Shown here: positions 31,340 through 43,001 of the stretch, one piece after another
How positions within the stretch are numbered: the first letter of the stretch is position 1
How the letters are laid out: each line of letters opens with the position of its first letter
Notes under the pieces: generated by a model
Database searches by the model: none
Told to the model about the DNA's origin: nothing
Seen by the model: the letters and a program-made list of their open reading frames with translations, nothing else
Program-made: the position numbers and the translations under genes
Origin: Cervus elaphus
Lineage: Eukaryota > Chordata > Mammalia > Artiodactyla > Cervidae
Assembly: GCF_910594005.1 (NCBI RefSeq)
Contig: NC_057845.1
Coordinates: 5,490,001-5,554,000, forward strand
Length of the DNA stretch: 64,000 nt
Reading direction: 5' to 3'

Positions 31340-33165
31340 GAGTGGGTCAAAGTTTACTATGCTTGGAAATAGACTGAAGAAGGGCTCTGAAGATGGGGGA
31401 ATTGTATGAGTCAAGACTTCAGTGTTCATGGTGTGTTTGGAGAAATACATGATCCTCTGGCAGAAGACAGCATGCTCAAAGAGAATGAGTGATAGCTAAC
31501 CCAGGGCAGTGGAAGGGAACAGGCCAGAAAGGCCTTGGGTGGCATGCCCAGGAGTTTGAGTTGAGTCTTAATCATCACGGGGAGTGATGTATCCATTTCT
31601 TTCTGCATGGCACTAAAGGCCATAGAGGCTTGCACATTCTCCAAGTTGGTTTCTTCATAATGTCCACTGGAAGCTTGTTTTTCCTGGAACCAGGATCCTT
31701 GCAATTCATGCAGATGTGTTGGGAGAAAGCCTGATCTTAGGGGCTTGGGTTCTTGGGCTGGGGGTCAAGTCTTGGACATTAGGAGGGAGCCAAGCATTCT
31801 GAGAAGCCGGGTGACTCCCGGGCTCCCTTGAGCTTCCTCCCGGCGGGAGCTGACGAGCTGTCAAGGTTTCCATCATAAATCCCACACTCCATGTGTTTGC
31901 AATGTGGCCACGGGGATGCACGTGGGATCGGGGGCCCGGGTGTGAGGGCTTAGTTCTGGAGGCACTGCTTCCTCTCTTCCTGTGCCTTTTCGAGAGAGCT
32001 TATTTTGCTTTCTCAAAGTTACGGTGAGGAATAAAGGGGCAGTAATGAGTTCCAGATGCTTTTATTTTGCTCCTTCTATAATTGGAAACAAAAATATAGC
32101 ATGGCTTTTAAATTGAAAGTGCCAGAGAGGAATGATGCTTTTAGCTCTGGGGTTTGAGCTGTGATTTAGAGCCCAGCGTGAGACTCTGGCCGTCATCACC
32201 ACACACCAGGTTGGCCACATGGCTCCCTGCAGACCCAGCTCCAGGCTTTATCTCAGAACCTGAATGAGGTTAAACTGTGAGTCCTATTTTAAGAAACGCT
32301 AATGCACGGAACCCAAACTTGCAAAGCAGACAGATTTAGGCGGAGTGAGCAGCCACGTATTCAAAGGGTGATTGTCTCGCAGAAGGCCACTGCGCAGGCC
32401 TCTTTTAATTGCATCTCCCTTAGTGCACCTAAAAGTTTCCCCACACATCGTTAATTTTGGGGGAAGGGGACAAAGAACCTTCCAGTTGAAGTTCCAAGTG
32501 TGAAGTGCCAAGTGAGGATCAATGAAAAAAAAAAAACCAAGAGACCAGATTCTTGAAGTATAAAGTGATCTTAGGAAGAAAGAATGCTTGAATCACCACA
32601 GATTTGTTTGTACAACATCTAAGTTTTCAGGAGATCTTGAAAGACACCGTGGGAAGACCTGACTCTGAGCCATATGTGGAACTGGAATCCTTGTGCGTGA
32701 GACAAAGTGGTCCTCCTAAATGTGCGGGAGGAAACCCCTGAGACCTTTCGGAAGCTTGGTTTCTTCCTTTTTGGCCAATTGCTGTTGGAAAATGGAACCG
32801 CGCGGAAAGTCAGATTCGGGTTTAGGCTATGGGAAAGCACTTGGCCTCCACTATAAGACACAATAATAGCAGATTACGCTCTCTCCAGGGAGATCATTTT
32901 TAACACAAAGCAGATCCCAGGCCCCCAATTTAAGCAGGCCAGGATGGAAAGATAAAGCTAAATAAATGGCCACTCCATCCTGACATGATTTGCACAGCAC
33001 ACTGGTACAAACAGGCATTCTGGACTCAGCACTGAAATCTAAGTCTGACCTTTTGTTTGTAGCAAACCAAATAGTTCAAGATCTCCTTTGATGCCAAAGC
33101 TCAGGTCAGTCTTGATGAGCACACGAAAGTAACTGACGTCTCCTTCATTTTTCTCACTCTTGCTC
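31340..33165. other. Repeat-poor intergenic DNA
   Basis: About 1.8 kb with no young repeat. A weak L2-like patch is possible at 31480-31690. Short minus-strand frames (31704-31426, 31921-31706 and 32861-32619) show no motif or convincing splice signals. The scarcity of SINEs here contrasts with the neighbours. Confidence 0.4.
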
Positions 33166-33169
33166 TCTC

Positions 33170-33523
33170 TGCCTTTATTTTTTTTTTAATTTATTATTAT
33201 TCTTGTTCTGGTTGCACTGGGTCTTTGTTGCTGTGGACGAGCTTTCCCTAATTGGGGTGATCGGGGCTATTCTCCAGTTACGGCGCACAGGCTTCTCATT
33301 GTGCTGGCTTCTCTTATGGCAGAGCACAGGATCCAGGTTCAGTAGTTGCAGCACTCAAGTTCTGCAGTTGTGGTTCATGAGTTCTAGAGCTTGGGCTCAG
33401 TAGTTGTAATGCATGGACTTACTTGCCTTATGGCAATGTGGGATCTTCCCAGACCAGGGATCGAACCCATGTCCCCTGCATTGGCAGAAGGATCTTAATC
33501 ACTGGACCACCGAGGAAGTCCTT
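33170..33523 (-). mobile_element. Long CHR-type SINE
   Basis: A nearly full-length antisense CHR: T-rich tail, GTTGCACTGGGTCTTTGTTG, the repeated AGTAGTTG words, GTGGGATCTTCCCAGACCAG and CACTGGACCACCGAGGAAGT. Confidence 0.87.
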
Positions 33524-33925
33524 CTTGCCTTTTATGCAAGTAATTATTCCTCAGCTTCTTGAGCTGCCATCCGCTGAGTACCTACACTGTGCTGGTGGCC
33601 TTCCAGAGGTACACATTATTACTTCCGTTCTGCAGACCTTAGACTGATCAGCCAGTTCCAAAGCCTATAGCCTTTCCCTACATTCTGACCTGTCTAATCA
33701 TGAGTAGCCCACAATGTGGTCTAAAGAGATTGCTCAGAGGTCTTTAACCCTTTTGGAACTCTTACCAAGGTTGGGGGCTCTGTCCTGGACCGACTGAGTC
33801 AGCGCCTCTGGGGTCTAAGCGCCTGTGTCTTAAATCTTCTCACTGTGAGCCACCGCAAGAGCATCTTAGCTGATGCGGAGCTTAGGGGGTGATGTGAGAG
33901 CTGACTCCCCTTTTAGGGAGCCCTC
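33524..33925. other. Unassigned DNA, possible MIR scrap
   Basis: 33540-33640 (CTGAGTACCTACACTGTGCT, then ACACATTATTACTTCCGTTC) may be a decayed MIR. Nothing else is recognised. Confidence 0.3.
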
Positions 33926-33938
33926 GCTCTGTGATGGG

Positions 33939-34143
33939 GCTTCCCTGGTGGCTCAGACTGTAAAGAGTCTGCCTGCAGTGCAGGACACCCAGGTTCAATC
34001 CCTGGGTCGGGAAGACTCCCAGGAAGGGAGTGGCTTCCCCTCCAGCCTTCCTTCCTAGAGAATCCCGTGGACAGAGGAGCCTGGCGGGCTGCAGTCCATG
34101 AGGTCGCAAATAGTCGGACACGACCAAGCAACTAACACTTTCT
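33939..34143 (+). mobile_element. Bov-tA SINE with 13-bp TSD
   Basis: GCTTCCCTGGTGGCTCAGAC head. Perfect flanking repeats GCTCTGTGATGGG at 33926-33938 and 34144-34156. Confidence 0.93.
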
Positions 34144-34156
34144 GCTCTGTGATGGG

Positions 34157-34879
34157 TACTGAAGCCCGCCCATTGCCTCCCATATGGCCTGAGACATTAA
34201 TCAGGGAGACTGAGGCACAGGCATACTCCTCATTCCTGGCAGGTCCTCTGACCCTCGTCTAGCTCTTTCCTGACCTACTAAGTTGACTGGGCAGTTCAGA
34301 AGGAAACTTTGGGGGTTCACACCAGTCCCCCTTAAACCCTAGAGCCAGGTTTCTGTCCCCCCACCCCCCCGTCTGCCGCTCCAATTAGTTCTGGGGACCT
34401 GAGGAAGCCTCCCGAGAAGTTTTTCCCAGTTCCTATGGGAAAATTGCTAAGCCAGAGTTTAAAATATGGAGGAAAAAAAAGAGAAAACTTGAGAGGCACC
34501 CACTCCCCCCACTGCAGGCCATCTGTCCCCAAAGATGCGGGGTGTTCTCAGCTCACCTTCTTCCAAATGGCTGGACTTTGTCCAGTTTCCCCACTTCCCA
34601 TTGTGTTGGTGTCTCCACTCCACTGAGTATTTTCAAGGTACAACCTCCAAGGGGAGGAACAGGAGGCAAAACCTCCAAGCTAATGTGACTTTCTGTGGTT
34701 AGGGGATTCCTGAGGCTCTCACCCTCTAGACCAAGGAAGCCAGGGACCGCTGGAGCTAAGCTTCTAAAAGCAGACATAAACCTACTCTTCCTCTCTAAGT
34801 AAACACATCAAGCCTAGGTTCCCTTAGAAGGATATGAAATGTTCGATTTTCCAAAAAACATCTTTACAGCTACTATTGT
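34157..34879. other. Unassigned DNA
   Basis: GC-rich then AT-rich unique-looking sequence. No gene, RNA or repeat recognised. Confidence 0.35.
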
Positions 34880-35290
34880 CTTCTTGGAACTCAGCTTATG
34901 TAAATAATTAAAGGAGTGCTCCCTCAGCTCTTTATAAGTGTTCACTGCAACACTGATTTTACTGAGACAACTTGGAAACCATCTACATGGACAATAAGAG
35001 AGGATTAGATAAATGAATCCCATCACTATGGAAAGCCATGATGTACATTCCTACTCTGGATCACAGAAGGTTATTTATGACATTTTAAGTGCCAGAAGTA
35101 GGTCACAGAACAATATGGACACTATGATCTCATTTTTGCATCTGGAAAAATGCACACCAAACTATTACTAATCACGATCTCTGAGTGGGGAGTGAAGGTG
35201 GTTTTTATTTCCTCCTCCTTTTCGTGTCTGTATTTTCTAATGATAATACTGAAGAATGTGCAGTCTTTGTTCAACTGGTGCAAATCTAAT
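34880..35290 (+). mobile_element. Old L1M 3' end
   Basis: AACTTGGAAACCATCTACAT, GGTCACAGAACAATATGGAC, ATGATCTCATTTTTGCATCT and TGAGTGGGGAGTGAAGGTGG are the diverged 3' part of an L1M on the plus strand. Confidence 0.6.
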
Positions 35291-35526
35291 GCTGCTGTTG
35301 AGTGAGGTCGGGCCTCTGAAAGTGAGGCAGAAAGAAGAGGGAATACAGGCCCCAACACAATCTCCAACCCCAACTCCACTTCCCAACCACCACTGACATC
35401 AATAAGCATGACACGCATTACTTACCAGCAAGGCCTTCACGCTTTTCATTAACCAGAAGAGAAAACAGACACAACCAGACTCCACAGTAACCGCACTCTT
35501 CCTGCGGTTGCCTTTGGGAAGAAGTG

Positions 35527-35716
35527 CTAGTCTCTCAGTCGTGTCCGACTCTTTGTAATCCCATGGACTGTAGCCCACCAGACTCCTCTGTCCACGGGAT
35601 TCCTCAGACGAGAATACTGGAGTGGATTGCCATTCCCTTCTCCAGGGAATCTTCCTGACCCAGAAAATGAACCCAGGCTTCCTGTAGGCAGATTCTTTAC
35701 CTACTGGGGAAGCCCG
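35527..35716 (-). mobile_element. Bov-tA SINE
   Basis: Antisense Bov-tA: CAGTCGTGTCCGACTCTTTG, GGATTGCCATTCCCTTCTCC and the head complement ending in GGGGAAGCCC. Confidence 0.88.
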
Positions 35717-36184
35717 AGGCTGCCTGTAAGGGTTGTAAACCTTCAACTCAAAGCGATCCAACCCCAAAGACAGTTGAACTGAGAAATACACACTCTCCTA
35801 TAAGGTTGGCCAGGGGGCATGTCTACCAGCTTTGGAGCAATTGTGGTAAGAGATGGTATCAGGCAGAGGGAGTCTTGGCATCTCTTTCATTTCTGGTAAA
35901 ACTGGGTTTGGACACCATGGTTAGTTCTCTTAGCCAAGTGGTTCTGAGACTCCTTTGCCCCAGCATGCAGTCAGACCAGGGCTGTTAGTGGCCACACGAG
36001 AGGGCTTCAGGCATCAACAGCATGTCTTGCCCCATGTGACTTTCAGCATCCTGTAGCTTCCTGCGGTCCCACAGAGCCCCCCAAAGAGGGGGCCGCCTGA
36101 GTCCTCCAGCAAAACACATCCATCAGTCCCAACACCTCCCCCAGGGGAGGGTGAAGAAAGAAAGAGACCAGAGTGTTATGTTAA

Positions 36185-36395
36185 AGTAAGGGTCAGCAAA
36201 CGACCTCCATGGGCAACATCTGCTCCCTGCTCATTTTTGTAAATGAGCGATGTTGGAACATAGCCACACAGTTCTGTGTATCTGTGTATCATCTAAGGCT
36301 GCTGTCACTCTCCAACACCATGGCTGAGGATAGACAGGAACCGTACGGCCTGGAAAGCCAAATACTGCTGACCTCTGCGCTACAGGATGTCTCGT
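36185..36395 (+). mobile_element. hAT-type DNA transposon fossil
   Basis: GGGTCAGCAAACGACCTCCA, CATTTTTGTAAATGAGCGAT, GTTGGAACATAGCCACACAG and ACCGTACGGCCTGGAAAGCC match the pattern of a common mammalian nonautonomous hAT repeat. The family name is not certain. Confidence 0.5.
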
Positions 36396-36509
36396 CAGGC
36401 AGACCAGAGAAGAGGGACGTTTCTGGCTATTCTGGGACACACACTCTCCTCTCTCTGGCGCGTCTGGATTGATTTCAAGTGCCAGTCCTTGGACATCAAG
36501 CTTCATCAG

Positions 36510-37345
36510 GATACATGCTCCCCAGTGTTCATGGCAGCACTATTCACAACAACCAAGATATGCAAGTAAAGTGACCACTGACACACGAATGGACAATGAT
36601 GTGTCACACATATACATGCAACAGAATATTACTCAGCCATAGAAAGGAATTGAGATAATGTCTGTCAAATGCTCGAATGGACCTAGAGATAATCATACCA
36701 AGTGAAGCAAGCCAGACAAAGATACATATCGTATGATATTGCTTATTTGTGCATGTGTGCTAAGTCGCTTCAGTCATGTCTGACTCTTTCTGACCCCATG
36801 GACGGTAGCCTTCCAAGCTCCTCTGTCCATGGGGATTCTCAGGCAGAATACTGGAGTGGGTTGCCATTCCCTCCTCCAGGGGATCTTCCCAATCCAGGGA
36901 CCAAGTCTGTGTCTCCTGTGGCTCCTGCATTACAGGCAGATTCTTTACCGCTGAGCCACTGGGGAAGTCCATGATATTGATTACATGTGGAATCTAAAAA
37001 AAAAAAAATTGATACAAATGAAATTATTTATAAAACAGAAACAGACTCATAGATAAAGAAAAGAAACTTATGGTTACCAAAGAGGAAATGAAGGGAGGGA
37101 TAAACTAGGACTTTGGGATTAACATATACATACCACTCTATATAACAGATAAACAACAAGGACCTATTGTATAGCACAGGGGACTATATTAAATATCTTG
37201 TAATAAACTATAGTGCAAAGGAATCTGAAAAAGAATATACACGTGTATGTGTATGTATATACCTGAATCAATTTGCTGATACCTGAAGCTAACACAACAT
37301 TGTAGATCAACTATACTTCAGTAAAAAATAAAGTTCATCAAGGTT
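36510..37345 (+). mobile_element. Artiodactyl L1 3' end, SINE-interrupted
   Basis: GGCAGCACTATTCACAACAA, AGAATATTACTCAGCCATAG, then after the SINE CAAAGAGGAAATGAAGGGAG, ATAGCACAGGGGACTATATT and ATCAACTATACTTCAGTAAA with an A-rich end. ORF2 is not open. Confidence 0.85.
36742..36970 (-). mobile_element. Bov-tA SINE with TSD
   Basis: Antisense Bov-tA in the L1 3' end. ATGATATTG at 36733-36741 and 36971-36979 is the duplication. Confidence 0.9.
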
Positions 37346-38040
37346 TGCTCCTCGGCCTCTCCTCTTGTCATTCTATATTCTCAGAATCCTCTCTTGAATG
37401 TCTCGAAGGCCTTTTGAATCATGAAACCATTAGCCGAGGGATGACCAAATTGATTCAAACTGGGGCATTGGAGGGAATAAAAAAATTCTGGACAAGACTT
37501 TGAGATAATAGGCGTAACTTGGATTGTTCTGGAAAAACTGAGAAGTAGGGTCATTTTAGGGGAAAGCGATAATTATCTCCTTTCCCCAAACTTGGGTCCT
37601 TTTCAAGAGTCCCTAGTGGCTAGGGCATCGCCATCTTGCTCATGGTACAGATGGGAAACCCAGGCCGTATCCTGTACACCTCCCTCTCCCTAACTATCCA
37701 CCTCCCATCCATCACCAGCTCCTTTGCCTGTTTGGAATCCACCCACTTCTGGCCCATCCTGGCTGCAACATCCAAGTCCAAACAACCACCATATCCTGTC
37801 TAGGCTTCTCAAGAGACTCCACACTGACCTAATGCCACGGGTTTCAGCCCCTCCCACCTCCTTCCCATGCAGCCGCCAGACTGGATCTTCTGAAACATCA
37901 GTCTGATTGGGTCACTCCTGAGGGCAAACAAGTGGCTTCTCCAAGTCTTTAGGACAGAGATTCTTAGACTTGGACCCTAAGGCCTGCGAGGGCTGCCTTC
38001 CCTGTGACCCCCAATCCAATGCCCTTCTTCCTTTCTGTTT
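37346..38040. other. Unassigned unique DNA
   Basis: Pyrimidine-rich DNA (37660-37900) with no recognised feature; short frames lack motifs. Confidence 0.35.
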
Positions 38041-38044
38041 TGTT

Positions 38045-38305
38045 GTTATTGTTCAGTCACTAAGTCAAGTCCAAGTCTTTGCCATTTCAGCGACTGCAGC
38101 ACGCCAGGCTTCCCTGTCCTTCACCATCTCCCGGAGCTCGCTCATACTCATGTCCATTGAGTCAGTGATGCCATCCAACCATCTCATCCTCAGTCGTCCC
38201 CTTCTTTTCCTGCCCTCAATGTTTCCCAGCATCAGGGTCTTTTCCAATGAGTTGGCTTTTCATAACAGGTGGCCAAAGTATTAGAGTTTCAGCATTAGCC
38301 TTTAG
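38045..38305 (-). mobile_element. BovB 3' end fragment
   Basis: Antisense BovB: TGTTATTGTTCAGTCACTAA, GTCAGTGATGCCATCCAACC and AGGTGGCCAAAGTATTAGAG. Confidence 0.85.
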
Positions 38306-38644
38306 GTAATGCTTGAAAGCTTCCAGAGCCTTCTGCGTCCTTAAGTCCCTTCCTAAAGACTGTTCCTTGTAGCTGGAAAACTCCTTCCTCTACTGAAGCT
38401 CAGATCTCTGTCTAAATCTCACTCCCTTCCTGTCCACAAGAGGCTGTTACCATGTCCTCACCTGTCACACGCCCAGTACTCTTGTCCACACTGTAATGAC
38501 ATTGATGTGGTCATTTCCTTGCTGACCGTCTCCTCCACCATAAACTGCCAGAGCCACTAGCAGAAGAGGTCTCTCTGCTCCCTCCGCTCATGATCTCTTT
38601 GCTCACTGTTACACCTCAGCACCTCTCTCACTGTTAGCACGTGT

Positions 38645-38867
38645 GTGTGTGCATGTGTGTGCTCACTTGCAGAGCCGTGTCTGACTCTTTGTCACCCCGT
38701 GGACTGTAGCCTGCCAGGCTCCTCTGTCCAGGGGATTTCCCAGCCATGAAGACTAGAGTCGGGTGCCATTTCCTCCTCTATCGGAACTTCCCGACCCAGG
38801 GATCAAACCTGTGTCTTCTGCATTGGCAGGTGGATTCTTTACCACTTCACCACCTGAGGAGCCCTAT
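38645..38867 (-). mobile_element. Bov-tA SINE
   Basis: Begins with a (GT)n tract (38641-38663), then the antisense BovA body and the tRNA-like head. Flanks CTGTTAGCACGTGT and TTGTCAGCACATGT are a diverged duplication. Confidence 0.85.
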
Positions 38868-38974
38868 TGTCAGCACATGTTAGCACTCCACAAATATTTG
38901 TCTGAAGATGATGAAACAGGACAGCCAGCCTCCGTGGAATCAGAGTTTGAGGATCTTAGTTTAGCCAGAATGGA

Positions 38975-39395
38975 GACTGTGCTAGTTTGCTGTGGCTGCC
39001 GTAACAAACGACCATAAACTTGGTGACTTGCAACAACAGAGATTTCTTTTCTTGTTTTTCTGGAGGCCAGGAGTCTGAAATCAAGATGTCAGCAGAGCCT
39101 GTGGCGGTTCCAGGGAAGAATCTCTTCTGGCTTCTGGTGACTGCAGACTTTCCTTGGCTTGTGGCCACATCACTCCCTTCTCTGTTTCCACCTCCCACCA
39201 CCATCTTCCCTTCTGTTTCAAATCTCCCTTCTTATGGAAGTGTCTTATAAGGACACTTGTAATGGTGTTGAGGGCCCGCCAGACAATCTCCTCATCTCAA
39301 AATCCTCAACTTAACTACATTTGCAAAGACCCTTTCCCCCAGTAAGGTCATATTAACAGGCTAGCAATTAGGACATGGACACAACTTTCTGGTTG
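38975..39395. repeat. Ancient mammalian interspersed repeat
   Basis: GCTAGTTTGCTGTGGCTGCC, AACAACAGAGATTTCTTTTC, GGAGGCCAGGAGTCTGAAAT and CTTATAAGGACACTTGTAAT belong to a widespread old mammalian repeat, also seen in part at 19001-19195. I could not name the family. Confidence 0.5.
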
Positions 39396-39604
39396 TGGGC
39401 GGGGAGGGAGAGCATTTCTACCTACCATGGGGACATAAGACTAGATGTGATCTAACAGGAGAAAAGACCTGTCTAGGGAAATTCAGGATGAAAACCTTTG
39501 CAAACCAGAAGACAGATTTCAGTGACCATGGAGGGAGAAATATCCTTAAGATGCTTCCCCCTGGGGTCAAAACAGACACCAGCATCCCTTCTCCATTCTT
39601 GCCT

Positions 39605-39807
39605 GTGCTCAGTCTGATTCTTTGAGACCCCTCTGGACTGTCACCTGCTAGGCTTCCCTGTCCATGGGACTTCCCAAGCAAGGATACTAGAGAAGGTTGC
39701 CATTTCCTACTCCAGGGGATCTTCCCCACCCGGGGGTTGGACCTAAGTCTCTTGCATCTCCTGCATTGGCAGCTGGATTCTTTACCACTGAACCACCAAG
39801 GGAAGCC
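39605..39807 (-). mobile_element. Bov-tA SINE
   Basis: Antisense Bov-tA: CAGTCTGATTCTTTGAGACC, TTGCCATTTCCTACTCCAGG and GAACCACCAAGGGAAGCCC. Confidence 0.85.
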
Positions 39808-39810
39808 CCC

Positions 39811-39847
39811 ATACTATGACTGATCTTAGCCAAAGGCTGATAAAGGT
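39811..39847 (-). pseudogene. U2 snRNA 5'-end pseudogene fragment
   Basis: The minus strand reads GGCTAAGATCAGTCATAGTA (39831-39812), matching the first ~40 bases of spliceosomal U2 snRNA, including most of the branch-point-proximal 5' part, with a few changes. Only the 5' end is present and no U2 promoter or Sm site is visible, so it is a truncated retrocopy. It directly abuts a Bov-tA SINE. Confidence 0.6.
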
Positions 39848-40362
39848 CACTCCCCCCAGCAGGTGCTCAGGTGAGAGCCAGTTTTTATCCAGTTCATACC
39901 TGATGAGTCTGTGGCAAGGAACCAGAACAACAGACTCACATTTGTTCCATAATGTTGGGGAAAAAAGCTTCAACTAAGATAGTCTCAGCTTCCCCAATGA
40001 TCAATCAAGTTCTCTCTTCCCAAGGGAGTGATTGAGATGTTTTCCTGCCATTTTTCATGCGTCCTGGGACAATAGTGTTAATAGAAAGCATTGTTATGTT
40101 CACCAAGCTAGTTCCTGGCAAAGACTGAATCTTACTCTCAAGGCTTCTTCTAATAGCTGCTAACTCTCCAGTTGCCTTTAAAAATATCAACAAAAATTCA
40201 CCCCAGACTTCTCAATCACCACACACCTGTGTCTTTTCAGCTTTCAGGAAGTGTCTCCTTCAACTTTCCTTAAAGTGTACCAAGTCATTAGGTACCTTAA
40301 ACCTCACTGAGAAACAGATCCTCTGTGATCAGGACTTAGAATATCTTTTAAAAGGTGTAGCT
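39848..40362. other. Unassigned DNA
   Basis: No recognised element; an AT-rich minus-strand frame (40193-40005) has no known motif. Confidence 0.35.
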
Positions 40363-40375
40363 TCTGAAAACAATT

Positions 40376-40611
40376 GTTGTTCAGTTGCTCAGTTGTGTCC
40401 AACTCCCTGAGACCCTATGGACTGCAGCATGCCAGGCTTTCCTGTCCTTCACTATCTCCTCAAACTCATGTCCACTGAGTCAATGATGCCATCCAACCAT
40501 CTCATCCTCAGTCGTCCCCTTCTTCTCCTGCCCTCAATCTTTCCCAGCATCAGGGTCTTTTCCAACGAGCCGGCTCTTTTCATCAGGTAGCCAAAGTATT
40601 GGAGCTTCTGC
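40376..40611 (-). mobile_element. BovB 3' tail with 13-bp TSD
   Basis: Antisense BovB 3' end of 236 bp between TCTGAAAACAATT copies at 40363-40375 and 40612-40624. This is a clean 5'-truncated insertion. Confidence 0.92.
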
Positions 40612-40624
40612 TCTGAAAACAATT

Positions 40625-42360
40625 AAAAGTTTGCAAACACGGGGGCCTGCCTAGAAATGAACACTACTGTATTTTTAGAAGGTTGGGTCCTTTCATTTTT
40701 AGGTAATGAGTCTAATTTGATTTCTATAAACCCCAGTGGTCCTTCTGCGGTTTAATTTAGACGGGTGCTTCTAAGCTGCTTTCTGAAATGGCAAGGCTTC
40801 TGGGTGTGCTATTTATGAGGGAGAATTGGGGTGAGGTTCCATTTTTGGCAGAGGGTAAAAATAAAGACTTTCCTCCTGAGTGGGCCCCCTCTCAGAATCC
40901 AGCTAGGTCTACGCTGGGCACACGTGTACGGCATATGTCAGGCTCGCCTCCGAAGAGAGGCTGTGAGTCAATCTGCCTGGCTCCGCTCCGGGGAGTTTTA
41001 AATCATGCTGCTTCTCCAACATGTAAAGCGGTGTTTGATTTTCTGGGAGGGAGGTATGGATATTTTTGAAGTAAAATATGAACAGTGAACACAGTCGATC
41101 CCCACCCTGAGGACTTAAGTAACACAAACTAGAAGATGACCATCAGACGATTTCTGTACCACAGGAAGCTTCCAGATCCTTTTCCTGTGGGCAGCAGGAT
41201 GGTGGTGGCCCCATGAGAGGGTGAGATCATTCCTTCAATCTGCAAGCATCTTTGGAAGCCCTCCCAGGGGCATTGGAGAAAGCACTGTGGTGGCGTAGAA
41301 AACTGTGAGCTGGGTGTCGTAGTGCATGTTAGCTTTTAATGAAGTGAATCACACTTAGCTTTTCCAAAATCACAGTCCTTGATGGTGAACTGGTTCACAA
41401 TGACCAAGTTCAAGTATAGAAGTGCTATTTCAGCCACACGTGCGCCAAGGTCCGTTCTTCCCCAGTCACTGTAATTGAAGAGGGTCAGTCTTGTCCGAGT
41501 TATCCTTTGTAGACTCCAAGACTTTGCTGGAGATTTGGAGAGATTCTGGGAGTTAGACAAAATTAAATCTGGTATCTGCTGGGACTCCACACCTCCAGGA
41601 CACTCCAGGTTTGGGCTCAAAGCCACTTGACCTCCTGGGGCCACCCTGGGAGGGTTTGCAATCTACCAGCTCCCAGAGGGCCAAGGTGCCGAAGCTCCAA
41701 CCTGCTATAGGGACTCAAGGGGGAAAGACAGAAATAAGTTGACCTAACCAGAGCCCAAACACAAAGGCAGGAGGCCTCTGTGGATGCTTCATGGCCTGAA
41801 TCCTCCCCTTGAGGCATGAAATCTCAGAGGTGTGCTTACAGGGAGGGCAGAAGGAGATGTAGTCTAGGGCCCATGCAGATAACGTTGGAGGGAAGGCCGA
41901 TGCTGGGGAGGATGGGCTGATGGCGAAGGCTGAAAAAGTTGGGAGAGACAGAGGAGCAGAGGAGGAGTGGGAAAGGAAGGAGAGACAGGAGCCTCTTGCC
42001 GAGCCTGGGATAACTTCACTCCCCTGCACTCAGGGTACCAAAGGGGAATGAAGGATGTGTGTCCACAGGGCCTGGATACATTGAAGAAATGCCTGTAAGT
42101 GGAGGCTTGGAGAGGGAGGGGGTGGGTTCTGCTTGCCGAGTGCAAGCTCAGCGAGGAGACTTCAGAAGACTTTCCCTGGCCCTGCAGCGGTCCCCAGGGC
42201 CCCTGTGTGTGCTGGAGGCTTGAAGACAGGCAGGAAGGGGGTCTCAGAGCGTGAGATGTTAACGGACCCATTGGTCTTCAACACCAGCAGCTCTGCTCTA
42301 CTGAGGGAAACCGTTTCACTCGGGTGGTTTTTCTTTACACAGTCCTGCCATCTTCCCAGG
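40625..42360. other. Repeat-poor unique DNA
   Basis: About 1.7 kb without recognisable repeats, locally GC-rich (41600-42300). Frames such as 41644-41336 and 42271-41864 on the minus strand have no identifiable domain. It could hold conserved noncoding sequence, which I cannot test here. Confidence 0.4.
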
Positions 42361-42525
42361 GCTTCCCGGGTGGCTCAGTGGTGAAGAATCTGCCCACCAG
42401 TGCAGGAGATTCGGGTTAGACCCCTGGGTTGGGAAGGTCCCCTGGAGCAGGAAGTGGCAAACCACTCCAGTATTTTTGCCTGGAGACTCCCATGGACAGG
42501 GGAGCTTGGACACAACCGAGCACCC
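42361..42525 (+). mobile_element. Bov-tA SINE, 3'-shortened
   Basis: GGCTTCCCGGGTGGCTCAGT head and BovA body; the 3' part is shortened by a deletion around 42505-42515. Confidence 0.85.
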
Positions 42526-42611
42526 ATGCACGCCATCCTCCCGCCGGTGCCCATCCGCATCCACCTTGCTCTCTACTCTAGTCCTCACTAGCACTCCAAG
42601 CTCCTTCCTCC

Positions 42612-42996
42612 TGTGAGGGGAGCAGAAGTAACGCCATGGCAGGCAGCTTAGATTAGGAGTAGGCCTTCCTACTTCTGGGTGGTAAGATTATCAGGCTTAA
42701 CACTGACCGCTGTTTGCCAATTAGGAACGGGGCGGAAACCCCCGGGAAAGTCCCACGCACACGAAAGTTTTGACCAATGAAATTGCTTTATCCGCTTAAA
42801 CCAACTACCAACGGCGTGTGCTCACCCTATAAATTTGTGTAACAGCTTGGGCTTGGGGCTCTCTGACCCCACACCACTGCGTTGGATGCGGCAGGAGCCC
42901 TGACTCGAGTCAGCAATAAACTTCCCTTTTTGCGAGTTGCATTGTCTTGGAGGCCTTCTCTCTTCCCGCTTGGGGATTCGGACATTGGGCATAACA
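42612..42996 (+). mobile_element. Solo LTR of an endogenous retrovirus (ERV1-like)
   Basis: The 385-bp element begins TGTGAGGGG and ends GGGCATAACA, the TG...CA ends of a retroviral LTR, and is flanked by CCTCC at 42607-42611 and 42997-43001. Inside are CCAAT boxes (near 42717 and 42775), a TATA-like CCTATAAATT (42826-42835) and a polyadenylation signal AATAAA (near 42915), followed by a pyrimidine-rich U5. No internal coding region adjoins it, so it is the product of LTR-LTR recombination. Family assignment is by structure only. Confidence 0.85.
42826..42835 (+). promoter_or_regulatory. LTR TATA box
   Basis: CCTATAAATT lies about 80 bp upstream of the AATAAA signal within the solo LTR, with CCAAT-type sequence about 50 bp upstream. 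It would have been the retroviral core promoter; present activity is unknown. Confidence 0.55.
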
Positions 42997-43001
42997 CCTC
43001 C

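Noticed and set aside
33170..33523. Plus-strand frame 33203-33403 as a small protein.
   Set aside because: It is the antisense of a long CHR SINE.
41336..42271. Several 100-135 codon minus-strand frames in GC-rich DNA.
   Set aside because: GC-rich sequence has few stops; no domain, start context or splice signals support them.
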